From positions 248,001 to 312,000 of the forward strand of contig NZ_JABFMW010000001.1 of assembly GCF_013359725.1 (NCBI RefSeq): a stretch of DNA of 64,000 nucleotides. Direction: 5' to 3'. How positions within the stretch are numbered: position 1 is the first letter of the stretch; the number at the start of each line of letters is the position of its first letter. A program made the translations under genes and the position numbers. The notes beneath the pieces are model-generated. The model ran no database searches. It saw nothing but the letters and a program-made list of their open reading frames with translations, and was not told the DNA's origin. The DNA is from Pseudarthrobacter sp. C4D7 (GTDB lineage Bacteria > Actinomycetota > Actinomycetes > Actinomycetales > Micrococcaceae). This document shows positions 24,121 to 32,488 of the stretch, piece by piece.

Positions 24121-24993
24121 CTAGGAGAACGCAGCGATGATGTTCATGACTGCCGGCCCCAGCAAGATGATGAAGAGGGTCGGGAAGATAAAGAAGATCA
24201 GCGGGAAGAGAATCTTCACCGGAATCTTCATGGCGTGTTCCTCGGCACGCTGGCGGCGCTTCATCCGCATTTCGTGGGCTTGGACTTTCAGTACCTTGGC
24301 GATCGCGATTCCGTATGCATCCGCTTGAACAATGGCCCGGATGAATGAGCGTAGGTCGGGAACGTCAACACGGTCGGACATGGCCAGATAGGCTTCCTTG
24401 CGGGAGCGGCCGACCTGCATGTCTTGCAGAGTTCGCATCATCTCATCAGCTAAGGGGCCGCCTCCGTTTTGCGCTGTGCGGGCCATAGCGGCTTCAAATC
24501 CGAGACCCGCTTGGACAGAGATCAACATCTGGTCCAGAGTGTTCGGCAGTTCCTGTCGGATTTTGTCCCGCCGCTTCTCAGCATTACTGCGGATTAAGAG
24601 GTCCGGTGCAAAATAGCCAAATGCAAGAGCGGCAATGAGAATCGCGAAACGTGCTGGCTCTGGCGAAGCGAGAAAATAAAACAGCGCCATAAGTCCGGCA
24701 CCGAGAGCGAGCAGCGGTTTCACCACCAATAGTCGCTCAAGGGGCCACTCCTTGGGTCGTCCCAGGGCAGCGAGCTGCTTGTCCAGCCAAGCGACATAGC
24801 GAACTGGCGTGACCTTGCGAGCAGCGGCGCTGCATTCGAGGGTCAAGCTTTGCGGAGCAGCGTTCCTGGCTCGTTGTCCTAGGTTCGCCTGAATGTTGCG
24901 AAGGGCAACTCTATCTGTGGCTGTAACTGACCACACAAGATAGGTTATGGGCAGAATGATGGCGAATATGGCTCCGAGAGCAGTGGGTGACAT
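24121..24993 (-). CDS. tadC: Tad pilus inner-membrane platform protein TadC (locus 2)
   Basis: This 290-aa paralogue of the locus 1 TadC has the same blocks: ELPNTLDQMLISVQAGLGFE, LADEMMRTLQDMQVGRSRKE and AHEMRMKRRQRAEEHAMKIP. The N-terminal third has diverged strongly. Its codons look less GC-rich at third positions than locus 1. It is nine bases after tadB and followed by a pilin gene. Confidence 0.92.
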   Translation of the reverse strand: MSPTALGAIFAIILPITYLVWSVTATDRVALRNIQANLGQRARNAAPQSLTLECSAAARKVTPVRYVAWLDKQLAALGRPKEWPLERLLVVKPLLALGAGLMALFYFLASPEPARFAILIAALAFGYFAPDLLIRSNAEKRRDKIRQELPNTLDQMLISVQAGLGFEAAMARTAQNGGGPLADEMMRTLQDMQVGRSRKEAYLAMSDRVDVPDLRSFIRAIVQADAYGIAIAKVLKVQAHEMRMKRRQRAEEHAMKIPVKILFPLIFFIFPTLFIILLGPAVMNIIAAFS

Positions 24994-25002
24994 GTCGCGC
25001 TC

Positions 25003-25956
25003 CTAGTACTTCGGCTTAATCAGCCGGCTAAGCCAAAAGCCGCCGGCAGTGAGCATTACGGCCGCAGCGCCTAGCATCAGGAACCCGGGAACTGTAGTCG
25101 TGAACGTTTTCGCATATTGACCGTTGATCAAGATCAGTGCGAAGAACAAAACCACCGGCAGTCCCATGAGAACAGCAGCTGACATCTTTCCTTCGGCACT
25201 TAGCGCCTTCACCTGACGGCGAATCTGGTTGCGGTCGCGGATAGTTTCGCCGACATGATCAAGTACTTCCGCCAAATCTCCGCCCACCTCCCGGTGGATC
25301 TCGATGGCCTGGGAGATCCAGCTGAAGTCTTCGCTTCCCGTGCGGATAGACACTTCTGTCATTGATTCCCCCAAGTCGCGGCCGATCCTGGTTTCATTGA
25401 CGATCCTGCTCAGTTCTTCCGACATTGGCGCGTCACTTTCACGTGCTGACGCGTCGATAGCCCGCAAGAGGGAATGACCGGCTCGCATGCTTCCCGTAAG
25501 CATTTGCAGGGTGTCGGGCAGTTGCTCGTCGAACTTACTCTTGCGCCTGGCGATAAGGACCGAAAGATAGGCGAGCATCCCGGCGGGAACAACTGCAAGC
25601 AGAACGATCGCGAAGAAGAGTCCCCCAAGGAGGAAACCGAATACGCTACCTGCCAGCGCTCCTGCGCCCATCATGAGCAGAAAGTCCGCGGGCTGGGCCT
25701 TCAGCCCGGCCCGTTCCAGCTTCTCGCGAGTAATCAGGAAGTTGTTCTTTCCCTTAAGTCGCTTGTTGATGGCGCCAACGGCGGTGTCGGTCAGCACGGT
25801 AAGCCTGGAAGCGCTTGCGGGCACATCAGGGCGGCGGCGTGAGAGCGGGATTGTATTTCCGGGTTTCAGAACGACTACGAAAGTGACGATGATCGATGTG
25901 AAGATCATTAACACCCCCGCCACCAGGATCATGATCGGGGCTTCTGGAGTTTCCAT
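25003..25956 (-). CDS. tadB: Tad pilus inner-membrane platform protein TadB (locus 2)
   Basis: The 317-aa GspF-family protein shows QLPDTLQMLTGSMRAGHSLL, SEELSRIVNETRIGRDL and WISQAIEIHREVGGDLAEVL, matching locus 1 TadB position for position. The N-terminal helix (IMILVAGVLMIFTSIIVTFV) and linker differ. Its start directly abuts the tadA stop, so the genes are translationally coupled. Confidence 0.92.
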   Translation of the reverse strand: METPEAPIMILVAGVLMIFTSIIVTFVVVLKPGNTIPLSRRRPDVPASASRLTVLTDTAVGAINKRLKGKNNFLITREKLERAGLKAQPADFLLMMGAGALAGSVFGFLLGGLFFAIVLLAVVPAGMLAYLSVLIARRKSKFDEQLPDTLQMLTGSMRAGHSLLRAIDASARESDAPMSEELSRIVNETRIGRDLGESMTEVSIRTGSEDFSWISQAIEIHREVGGDLAEVLDHVGETIRDRNQIRRQVKALSAEGKMSAAVLMGLPVVLFFALILINGQYAKTFTTTVPGFLMLGAAAVMLTAGGFWLSRLIKPKY

Positions 25957-27402
25957 CTACCGGCTCCTCGGCCCTTGGGCTCCGAATACGGAGGGAGAAA
26001 TCCTGATTCCCAGTTCTTCGAACCTGTCCGTAAACCGCGGACGAACCCCCGTCGGAACGGGCTTCCCAAGGAACCTTCCGTTCGCGTCAATGCCGGCGGA
26101 GTAGTCGAAGACGAAAGCGTCCTGAAGCGTGACGATGTCGCCCTCCATCCCCTGGACTTCAGTTATGTGTGTCACCCTCCGGGTTCCGTCGCGGAGCCGG
26201 GAGATATGGACAATCAGGTTGACCGCGGATGCAATTTGCTCGCGGATTGCCCTGAGTGGGAGGTCCATCCCTGCCATAAGGACGAGGGTCTCCAGTCGGG
26301 CCACGGCGTCACGAGGTGAGTTTGCGTGGACCGTTGATATCGAGCCGTCGTGACCGGTGTTCATCGCCTGGAGCATATCTAGCGATTCGCCCCCACGGAC
26401 CTCGCCGACAACGATGCGGTCAGGCCTCATCCGGAGGGAGTTGCGAACCAGGTCACGTATGGAGACTTCACCTTTGCCCTCAATATTCGCTGGCCGGCTC
26501 TCCAACCTGACCACGTGGTCTTGTTGGAGCTGCAGTTCGACGGCATCCTCAATGGTGACAATGCGGTCTGTGGCAGGGATGAATGACGAAAGGACATTCA
26601 GCATCGTCGTTTTTCCCGTGCCCGTACCGCCGGAAACGATGATGTTCATTCGGGCCAGGACACAAGCCTGGAGCAGTTCGGCCATTTCGGGAGACAGGCT
26701 TCCAAAGCTGATCAGTTTCTGTACCGTCAGCGCCTCCCGCCCGAACTTTCGGATTGTCAGAGAGGCACCGTTGACGGCCAACGGAGGGATGATGGCGTTT
26801 ACGCGCGATCCATCAGCCAGGCGCGCATCCACGAGGGGGGAGGATTCGTCGATCCGTCGACCTATCCGGGTGACGATCCGTTCGATTACTCTACGCAGCG
26901 CCTCCTCGTTGCTGAACTTAGTGTCAGTGAGAAACAGGTGGCCGTTGCGCTCCACGTAGATCTGGTCTGCCCTGTTGACCATGATCTCTGTGACTGACGG
27001 GTCATCGAGGTACCGCTGCAGCGGCCCATGTCCCAGGACATCGTCGATGATCTCCCGTGTCAGTCGTTGCCGCTCACCCTGTGACAGAGGGACCTGTTCC
27101 TCATCAACCACGGCCTTCAGCTCGTCCTTCACGAACTGATGGAGTTCGGCCTCCTCAAGGGATGAGTCTGTAATTCGGGAGCCAAGCCTCTCGTAGAGTG
27201 CCTGGCTGGCACGTTCCTTGAGCCCTGTGAGTGCCTCACTCGCAGTCCCACCGGTAACTTCAACTGTCACGGGGATTTGGGCTTGCTCTGCTGCCTGGGC
27301 CTGCTGGATAGCGCCCAGAGTCGAGGCGGCATGTGGGGAGATTGCGGGTGCAACGGGATCGGACTCGCCACGCATCTTCGCAAAACGGTTAGAGAGACTC
27401 AC
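25957..27402 (-). CDS. tadA: Tad/CpaF pilus assembly ATPase (locus 2)
   Basis: The 481-aa ATPase has Walker A GGTGTGKTT at about residues 258-266 and RMRPDRIVVGEVRGGESLDM. Its C-terminal half is almost identical to the locus 1 TadA through to PVPTGVRPRFTDRFEELGIR. The first 60 residues (Ala/Gln-rich) are unrelated. It overlaps cpaE by four bases. The high similarity of the motor next to diverged partners points to duplication followed by specialisation. Confidence 0.95.
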   Translation of the reverse strand: MSLSNRFAKMRGESDPVAPAISPHAASTLGAIQQAQAAEQAQIPVTVEVTGGTASEALTGLKERASQALYERLGSRITDSSLEEAELHQFVKDELKAVVDEEQVPLSQGERQRLTREIIDDVLGHGPLQRYLDDPSVTEIMVNRADQIYVERNGHLFLTDTKFSNEEALRRVIERIVTRIGRRIDESSPLVDARLADGSRVNAIIPPLAVNGASLTIRKFGREALTVQKLISFGSLSPEMAELLQACVLARMNIIVSGGTGTGKTTMLNVLSSFIPATDRIVTIEDAVELQLQQDHVVRLESRPANIEGKGEVSIRDLVRNSLRMRPDRIVVGEVRGGESLDMLQAMNTGHDGSISTVHANSPRDAVARLETLVLMAGMDLPLRAIREQIASAVNLIVHISRLRDGTRRVTHITEVQGMEGDIVTLQDAFVFDYSAGIDANGRFLGKPVPTGVRPRFTDRFEELGIRISPSVFGAQGPRSR

Positions 27403-28598
27403 TGCACTACCGCCCTTCTGTGGACCTTCTTCCGCGGCGCTTCCCAGTTAGGTTTGAAACGCTCGACCAACTTCCGCAGCCCCTTGGCTGCTCCGTCCCG
27501 GCTCCCGTCCTGAAGCAGGGGGACTCCCTTGTTTGTTGAGAACGGCACCGCACGGGATTTGGGAAGAACTACATCAACGGGAGCGCCGATGGTGGCCTCC
27601 ACGTCCTGGACCGTAAGACCTGTTCGCCGATCAGCCATGTTGAGGACAACGTGCCGGTTATCGGGTAGCAGGTCGAGCTCGGACAAGATCTGGAAGCCGG
27701 TTCGCAATCCACGAATGCTGGGCACATCCATGCCGCACACCCAGACGGCGTCCGTGGCTTGCTCAAGCGTGGCGAGCACGTGCTCGCCCAGACCGGGTGC
27801 GGTGTCGACCACCACATATTGGAACTCGGCTCGCAGCTGGCGCAGCAGGTGGCTGATATTTTCCCCGGTTATACGGTCCATATCGATGGGATTGCGGGGC
27901 GCACAGAGGACGTAAATGTTGCTGGGGTGCAGCGACAAATATGTCTTGAGCACCATTGCGTCCTGGCTAGCGGCGCCAACAACAGCCTCTGTGATCGTGA
28001 ATTCAGGTTCAAGCATCAGCCCGCTTGCAATGTCGCCAAACTGGAGATCCAGATCGACGACCACCACGCTCATTGGTGAGACCTGTCCCAAGCCGATCGC
28101 AAGGTTGCTTGCCACCGTCGTCTTGCCGACGCCGCCTTTGGGAGACATGACAGCGATGACCCGCCCCCCTTCAGCGGCTGGACGCTCAGCAGTGTTAGGA
28201 GCCAAACCACGCCGACGTCCGGCGGCGGCAAGGCTGGCCCGTTCCACCAATGCCCGGACCTGGTCCATATCTGCTGCCGGCGGGATGAGGTCGCGAATAC
28301 CGGAACGCATGGCGTTCAAAGCAAGCTCGCCGTCGTCTTCCGCGGCCAGAACGATGCTAATTTCCGGGTACTGGAGGTCCATTACCGCTGCGAACTTGAG
28401 AGCTTCGTCCTGCGGAAGGCCAGGTCCGAGAATCAGTACCTCAGGAGGTTCGCCCGCTTGTTGCCGAAGGATATCGTCAGGGGATTCGGGGAGATAGGCG
28501 GCTTGAAAGAACTGCAATGAGCCACTGAGGGGTGCTACAGACGCCCGGACTTTTCGTTCGTAGTCGGTGGACGGCGAGATCAGAATGAAGCGGCTCAT
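27399..28598 (-). CDS. cpaE: Tad pilus assembly protein CpaE/TadZ (locus 2)
   Basis: The 399-aa protein starts MSRFILISPSTDYERKVRAS, parallel to the locus 1 copy, and has a receiver-like domain and then a MinD-type ATPase (SPKGGVGKTTVASNLAIGLG, VVVVDLDLQFGDIASGLML). The overlap ATGA with cpaB upstream and with tadA downstream is the same layout as in locus 1. Confidence 0.92.
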   Translation of the reverse strand: MSRFILISPSTDYERKVRASVAPLSGSLQFFQAAYLPESPDDILRQQAGEPPEVLILGPGLPQDEALKFAAVMDLQYPEISIVLAAEDDGELALNAMRSGIRDLIPPAADMDQVRALVERASLAAAGRRRGLAPNTAERPAAEGGRVIAVMSPKGGVGKTTVASNLAIGLGQVSPMSVVVVDLDLQFGDIASGLMLEPEFTITEAVVGAASQDAMVLKTYLSLHPSNIYVLCAPRNPIDMDRITGENISHLLRQLRAEFQYVVVDTAPGLGEHVLATLEQATDAVWVCGMDVPSIRGLRTGFQILSELDLLPDNRHVVLNMADRRTGLTVQDVEATIGAPVDVVLPKSRAVPFSTNKGVPLLQDGSRDGAAKGLRKLVERFKPNWEAPRKKVHRRAVVQ

Positions 28599-29365
28599 TT
28601 GAATACCTTTGTCTGGTTGACGACACCTTGGGTGCCTTCGGTGGCGTCGGCCGGCTCTTTCGAGAGGTAGACCTTTCCAAACTCAGCGGCGTAGACCAGC
28701 TTTTCGGTATCAACGGCGTCTCTGGCAAATGTAATCAGGTAAGAGTCGCTGGTTGCCGGCTTGTTCTCGCTGGCGGCGTTGAGGGCACTCGAAGAGCTGC
28801 CTTGAGTTGATTGCGCCTGCGTCTGCGCCGCGGCCCCTGAGCTAAACTGAACAGCCGTGACCAGAACCTTGTGGAACGTCAGTTGGGTTCCGTTTCCACC
28901 GCCCGCGGAGTCGGCCATGGAGATAAAGACGCCTACTGTGTCGCCGGCTTGGATCTTGCCGCCGACCACCCGCTCAATCCCCAAGCGAAGAGTGATCTCC
29001 TGGAGCCCGGCAGGAACTGCCACTCGGGAGGGCCCGAGGTAGGCATTTGCATCCACAAGGCGGCTGCTGAGGAGCTGCTCGCCGGGCACCAATGCTACTG
29101 ACGTGACCGTTGATCCCAACGAGCCCAGATCGTGGACCCCATCGGCTGCGACGGCAGTACGTGGCACGGCTTTGGTAGTCACGTATTGGGCGAGTTGACT
29201 AGCCGGCGTTCCGGCAGGGATGTTCTGTTTTACAACTAATACGTCTTCTGTTTCCGTGTTCGCCAATGCGCGTCGGTCCGCGCCTTGGACGTAGTTGAAA
29301 AGAAGGACCGTGCCAATGACTGCAACAACCAGCGCGGCGATGCCTCCCAGTAGGCGTGCTTTCAT
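28595..29365 (-). CDS. cpaB: Flp pilus assembly protein CpaB (locus 2)
   Basis: The 256-aa protein has an N-terminal membrane helix (LLGGIAALVVAVIGTVLLFN), a SAF-like domain (VLVVKQNIPAGTPASQLAQY, SVALVPGEQLLSSRLV) and the RcpC-like block AGLQEITLRLGIERVVGGKI. A Gln/Ser-rich low-complexity insert (TQAQSTQGSSSS) is absent from the locus 1 copy. It overlaps cpaE by four bases. Confidence 0.9.
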   Translation of the reverse strand: MKARLLGGIAALVVAVIGTVLLFNYVQGADRRALANTETEDVLVVKQNIPAGTPASQLAQYVTTKAVPRTAVAADGVHDLGSLGSTVTSVALVPGEQLLSSRLVDANAYLGPSRVAVPAGLQEITLRLGIERVVGGKIQAGDTVGVFISMADSAGGGNGTQLTFHKVLVTAVQFSSGAAAQTQAQSTQGSSSSALNAASENKPATSDSYLITFARDAVDTEKLVYAAEFGKVYLSKEPADATEGTQGVVNQTKVFK

Positions 29366-29383
29366 TACTTTCCCCTTAGATTT

Positions 29384-30352
29384 TTACTTGACCAGATGTG
29401 GCGGCAGATCGACCCCGCCACCGTCATAGCCGCCGCCACCGTAAAGCGTCGGGTCGGCTACCCATTCGACGAACTTGCCTCGGACGCCGCGATTGCTACC
29501 ACCAAGGCCTGTCAAATCGCCGCCCTCAGCTCCGGGGAAGCTGTATCCGAGGAGAAGGAACGCGGCATAGCCCTTGATGTAGTACTTGCCACCCGCGCCA
29601 GTGCCACTGGCAGGCGTGAAGACCGGAAACAGAACCACCTTGTTCAAATAGGTGGGAATGAGTGGTTTACAGTCCGATGGGATGCTCAATCCGGTATTCG
29701 TCTTGGCATATGGGTCCGTAACGCCAGCCGTTGTTGGGTCGTCCGGATATACGGTGGCTTGGCACTTGCCCGGGTCCGGCATTAACCATTCAAATCCGCC
29801 AGGTATTACCGCACCCGAAGGGCTGTCACTCGTACAGGTTTCACTGCCGTGAGTCAGGATCGTGTGAACCGATCCATCGACATCGAACTGGCATGGAGCG
29901 AACGTGATAGGCAACGTAGCAGGGCCCGACCCTGGCGACCCCCAGGCAGCCGTTGAGGTAGCACCTACTGTGACCGGTCCTGAGTTCAGCGCGCTTGCAA
30001 ACATTTTTGCCAAGAAACTGTTGGAGCCGTTCCGTGTGGATGTCGTCACCGTGACCTGCCCGGCGACACTCAGGTCCACTGCCGCGTCGCTGGCACCGTC
30101 GTTGGAGTTTGCGTTCGCAAGAGGGCCAGCGAGTGTGGCCACACACGGTCCCGGAGAGCAGCTCTTGGCCACGGCAAGTGCACCGGCGTCCGCGCCGTTC
30201 TGCAGTTGTGCGCGCTCCGCGTAGATCTGTCCGACGTCAACAGCCATGGCGCCGGCACCGATGAGGACCAGCATCATGACGGCCACCATGACGCCGGCCA
30301 CACCGCTTTCACGGGATCCTGGATCATCCTGGATTCTGGTTAGCCACCGCAT
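29384..30352 (-). CDS. tadG: TadG-like pilus assembly protein (locus 2)
   Basis: The 322-aa protein has a membrane helix (VMVAVMMLVLIGAGAMAV) and the TadG signature VDVGQIYAERAQLQNGADAG, then a Cys-containing secreted region ending in a Gly/Tyr-rich GGGGYDGGGVDLPP tail. ATG 30352 overlaps tadE by 13 bases exactly as in locus 1; in-frame codons further upstream belong to tadE sequence. The exported domain has diverged more from locus 1 than the cytoplasmic parts. Confidence 0.86.
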   Translation of the reverse strand: MRWLTRIQDDPGSRESGVAGVMVAVMMLVLIGAGAMAVDVGQIYAERAQLQNGADAGALAVAKSCSPGPCVATLAGPLANANSNDGASDAAVDLSVAGQVTVTTSTRNGSNSFLAKMFASALNSGPVTVGATSTAAWGSPGSGPATLPITFAPCQFDVDGSVHTILTHGSETCTSDSPSGAVIPGGFEWLMPDPGKCQATVYPDDPTTAGVTDPYAKTNTGLSIPSDCKPLIPTYLNKVVLFPVFTPASGTGAGGKYYIKGYAAFLLLGYSFPGAEGGDLTGLGGSNRGVRGKFVEWVADPTLYGGGGYDGGGVDLPPHLVK

Positions 30353-30738
30353 TGCATGGCTCCTTTGCCTTGAAGAACCAATGAGGACCCGAAAAAGCCT
30401 GTGAGGGAAGTACCGGAGTACGTAACGGTTACGGACGCAGTTGGCGTTGGAGTCACCGCCGGGCACATAGCTGCCGAATAATCGAAACTCAGCAGGGCGG
30501 TGTTTATGGAGGGTGCGCCTGTCTTTCCGGCCGCAGTTGCCTTCGCGGCATCGTGGGTGATCGCCATGGTTCGTGCCGCCTCGCGAGATGCCTGCGTGAC
30601 AGACACCTGGATGTTGTATGCGTTCGAGAACTCGACAATGGCGATAATCAGTGCAATTAGAATCGGGGCGACGAGCGCGAATTCGACTGCAACGGCACCC
30701 CGCTCACCGTTATCTGGAGTCCTGTGGCTGCGTTTCAA
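30340..30738 (-). CDS. tadE: TadE-family minor pseudopilin (locus 2)
   Basis: The 132-aa product has the leader KRSHRTPDNGERG then AVAVEFALVAPILIALIIAI, a TadE pseudopilin. I chose the TTG at 30738 because AGGGGGA precedes it and the result aligns with locus 1 TadE. An in-frame ATG at 30813 would add 25 residues whose codons include a terminator-like hairpin. The C-terminus MQCGG parallels LCGG of locus 1. Confidence 0.82.
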   Translation of the reverse strand: MKRSHRTPDNGERGAVAVEFALVAPILIALIIAIVEFSNAYNIQVSVTQASREAARTMAITHDAAKATAAGKTGAPSINTALLSFDYSAAMCPAVTPTPTASVTVTYSGTSLTGFFGSSLVLQGKGAMQCGG

Positions 30739-30778
30739 AGGGTCCCCCTGGACGGTTGCAGCGTGAAAATGATGTGGT

Positions 30779-30802
30779 GTGCCGCGCTGATGAGCGCGGC
30801 AC
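30779..30802 (-). terminator. attenuator-like hairpin between the paired pilins and tadE
   Basis: GTGCCGCGCT (30779-30788) and AGCGCGGCAC (30793-30802) form a perfect 10-bp stem with a four-base loop. Minus-strand transcription then reads CATCATTTTC. A partial terminator here would let pilin mRNA greatly exceed assembly-gene mRNA. Confidence 0.7.
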
Positions 30803-30819
30803 ACCGGGTGCATCTCGAA

Positions 30820-31020
30820 CTACCAACCGCCGACCGTGGTCGCGAGACTGCTGAAGAAGGTCTGAAGGTTCGTTCCAAAGAGCGTTACCCCAGCGACGAT
30901 GACGAGAGCAATGAGGCCAACCAAAAGCGAATATTCGGTTGCCGTCGCGCCCTTCTCCGTGGTGAGAACAGCGCGAAACGCGGTTATCACTTGTCGGACG
31001 TATGCATTGAGATTGCGCAT
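30820..31020 (-). CDS. flp: Flp-type pilin (locus 2, second of the tandem pair)
   Basis: The 66-aa prepilin has a 24-residue leader ending TTEKG and the mature start ATATEYSLLVGLIALVIVAG. Its mature part differs at a single position from the adjacent pilin (SSLATTVGGW against SSLATKVGGW), while the leaders are unrelated. ATG 31020 has GAAGGGAA upstream. The duplicated mature part points to a recent duplication or gene conversion. Confidence 0.92.
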   Translation of the reverse strand: MRNLNAYVRQVITAFRAVLTTEKGATATEYSLLVGLIALVIVAGVTLFGTNLQTFFSSLATTVGGW

Positions 31021-31048
31021 CGCTTTTGTTCCCTTCAATTTGGGGCTG

Positions 31049-31249
31049 TTACCAGCCGCCAACCTTCGTAGCAAGGCTGCTGAAGAAGGTCTGAAGGTTG
31101 GTACCGAAGAGCGTGACGCCGGCGACGATCACCAGTGCGATGAGCCCTACAAGAAGCGAGTACTCGGTAGCTGTTGCACCCTTTTCCGAAGAGAATCGAT
31201 CCTTGACGCCGGCGATGAACGCAGTCATTGAGACCATAAGAGAAGTCAT
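31049..31249 (-). CDS. flp: Flp-type pilin (locus 2, first of the tandem pair)
   Basis: This is the first gene of locus 2. The 66-aa prepilin has a leader ending SSEKG and the same 42-residue mature sequence as its neighbour except for one residue. AAAGGAAAA precedes the ATG at 31249. The AT-rich region upstream (to about 31330) should hold the operon promoter. Confidence 0.92.
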   Translation of the reverse strand: MTSLMVSMTAFIAGVKDRFSSEKGATATEYSLLVGLIALVIVAGVTLFGTNLQTFFSSLATKVGGW

Positions 31250-31385
31250 TGTATTTTCCTTTAATTCGGTGAAATGGGTTCTTTTTTATTCCAACGAATT
31301 TCCAGCTGCCCCCATAAATATTTAGCGGCTGGACTTCGCTAAGAAGAGATTGTCACTGGGGGGTATGGGGCAACAATGCGTAGTG

Positions 31386-31442
31386 GTACTCGACTTTTGG
31401 GGCAGACACCAAAAGTACGTACTCGAATACGGGGTCGAGTAC
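31386..31442. repeat. GTACTCGA repeats and nested hairpin upstream of locus 2
   Basis: GTACTCGA occurs at 31386-31393 and 31419-31426, with its inverse TCGAGTAC at 31435-31442. Between them ACTTTTGG (31393-31400) pairs with CCAAAAGT (31409-31416). The cluster lies about 140-195 bp upstream of the first locus 2 pilin and after the prepilin peptidase stop. It may be a multi-site operator or a structured RNA end; no T run supports a terminator. Confidence 0.5.
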
Positions 31443-31528
31443 TCAGTCGCCGTTCATATGTATCAGGCTGGCTACTTGCTGTTGTTGATGAAGCGGCCGG
31501 GGTGCGGCCGGATAATCGGCTGGGTTTG

Positions 31529-32194
31529 CTAGCCGATGAAGAACGTGACTGCGGCGACGGCTCCGAGCATCGAGGGGCCGTGGGGTACTTCGGTGGCCTT
31601 ATTCCGGCCTTTTCGACTGAGCACAAGCACTGTGACGATGCCATTCAAGACGAAGCCAATGAGGCCGCCGTAGAGCAGTTGGCTCCAACCTAGGTACCCC
31701 AGGTAAAGGCCGACAGGCGCGGCGAGCTTCACGTCGCCCATCCCGATGCCGCCGGGGGAAACGAGTCCCAAAATCAGGTAGGCAGCGAACAAAATAACCG
31801 CTCCCAGGGATGCGCGGAGCAGATCGTCAGATTGCTTACCAAATAGTCCCGGCAATAAAAGCAGTGAAAGACCGCCGGCCAGCAGTATTAACACGAGGGG
31901 ATTTGGCAGCAAATGGAGCGCCATGTCTATCCGTGCCAGCTGGGTGCCCAATACGGAAAGTAAAAGGAAGGCTGGAAGGCTCAATGCGTTGCCGAAATGC
32001 GCGGCAAAGGCCGCACATGCGATGCCGGTGAGCGTCGCCGTCGTAATTCTTGCCTGCAGTCCCGGCGTCTCGCCGAGCCTCGGAAGAAGCTTCGCAATCA
32101 GGAGTTCGGCGATGGGGGAGAGGATGCCTCCCAGAATCCCGGCGCCAACGACTAGCAGTGTGCTGGTGGGATCCCCATTCGCCGCTGACAGCAC
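31529..32194 (-). CDS. Prepilin peptidase, TadV/A24 type
   Basis: This 221-aa polytopic membrane aspartyl protease shows the two catalytic regions: the first Asp in LARIDMALHLLPNPLVLILL and the second in GGIGMGDVKLAAPVGLYLGY (GxGD-type). It lacks the N-terminal Cys-rich methylase domain, as TadV enzymes do. It is the only prepilin peptidase in the window and should process all four Flp pilins and both TadE proteins. Start is GTG 32194 with AGGGGGAT upstream. Confidence 0.9.
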   Translation of the reverse strand: MLSAANGDPTSTLLVVGAGILGGILSPIAELLIAKLLPRLGETPGLQARITTATLTGIACAAFAAHFGNALSLPAFLLLSVLGTQLARIDMALHLLPNPLVLILLAGGLSLLLLPGLFGKQSDDLLRASLGAVILFAAYLILGLVSPGGIGMGDVKLAAPVGLYLGYLGWSQLLYGGLIGFVLNGIVTVLVLSRKGRNKATEVPHGPSMLGAVAAVTFFIG

Positions 32195-32488
32195 TGCATC
32201 CCCCTGCGTTGATTGGGCCGGCGTGGCCCCAGCGGCCTCCGGCTACCTCATTTTGACCCCGAACCACCTGACGCGCTAATCTTGGTAGTCGTTGTGCGTG
32301 TCCTATTCCGATGGTGCGTGCCCGCTTGAGGATCCGGTTGCAGGATAACTACTCAACGTGCACATTCGGAACTTCAGGATGACTGGTTACATGGAGCCCT
32401 CACCTCTGTTCCGGTAGCGCGCAGACAGTAGGTGCGCGAGCTAGCGACACCTAAACAAGAACGCCAGAACAAGAACGAGGCAAACACC
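32195..32488. other. 294-base intergenic region before rplM
   Basis: No gene or tRNA is visible. A candidate promoter for rplM is TTGAGG (32326-32331) with TACTCA (32350-32355), spacer 18. Nearer rplM, TAGC and GCGC sequences around 32415-32445 can form an imperfect hairpin that may be an L13 leader. Both are weak. Confidence 0.3.

Noticed and set aside
30739-30813. ATG 30813 as start of locus 2 tadE
   Set aside because: It lacks a good ribosome binding site, contains a terminator-like hairpin in its codons and adds 25 residues not matched in the locus 1 copy.
31250-31528. small gene or tRNA in the gap before tad locus 2
   Set aside because: Short open frames there have no start signals or homology, and no cloverleaf can be drawn; repeats and AT-rich promoter-like DNA explain it better.
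16655-32194. prophage or insertion sequence carrying the tad loci
   Set aside because: No integrase, transposase, terminal inverted repeats or tRNA attachment site is visible at either end.
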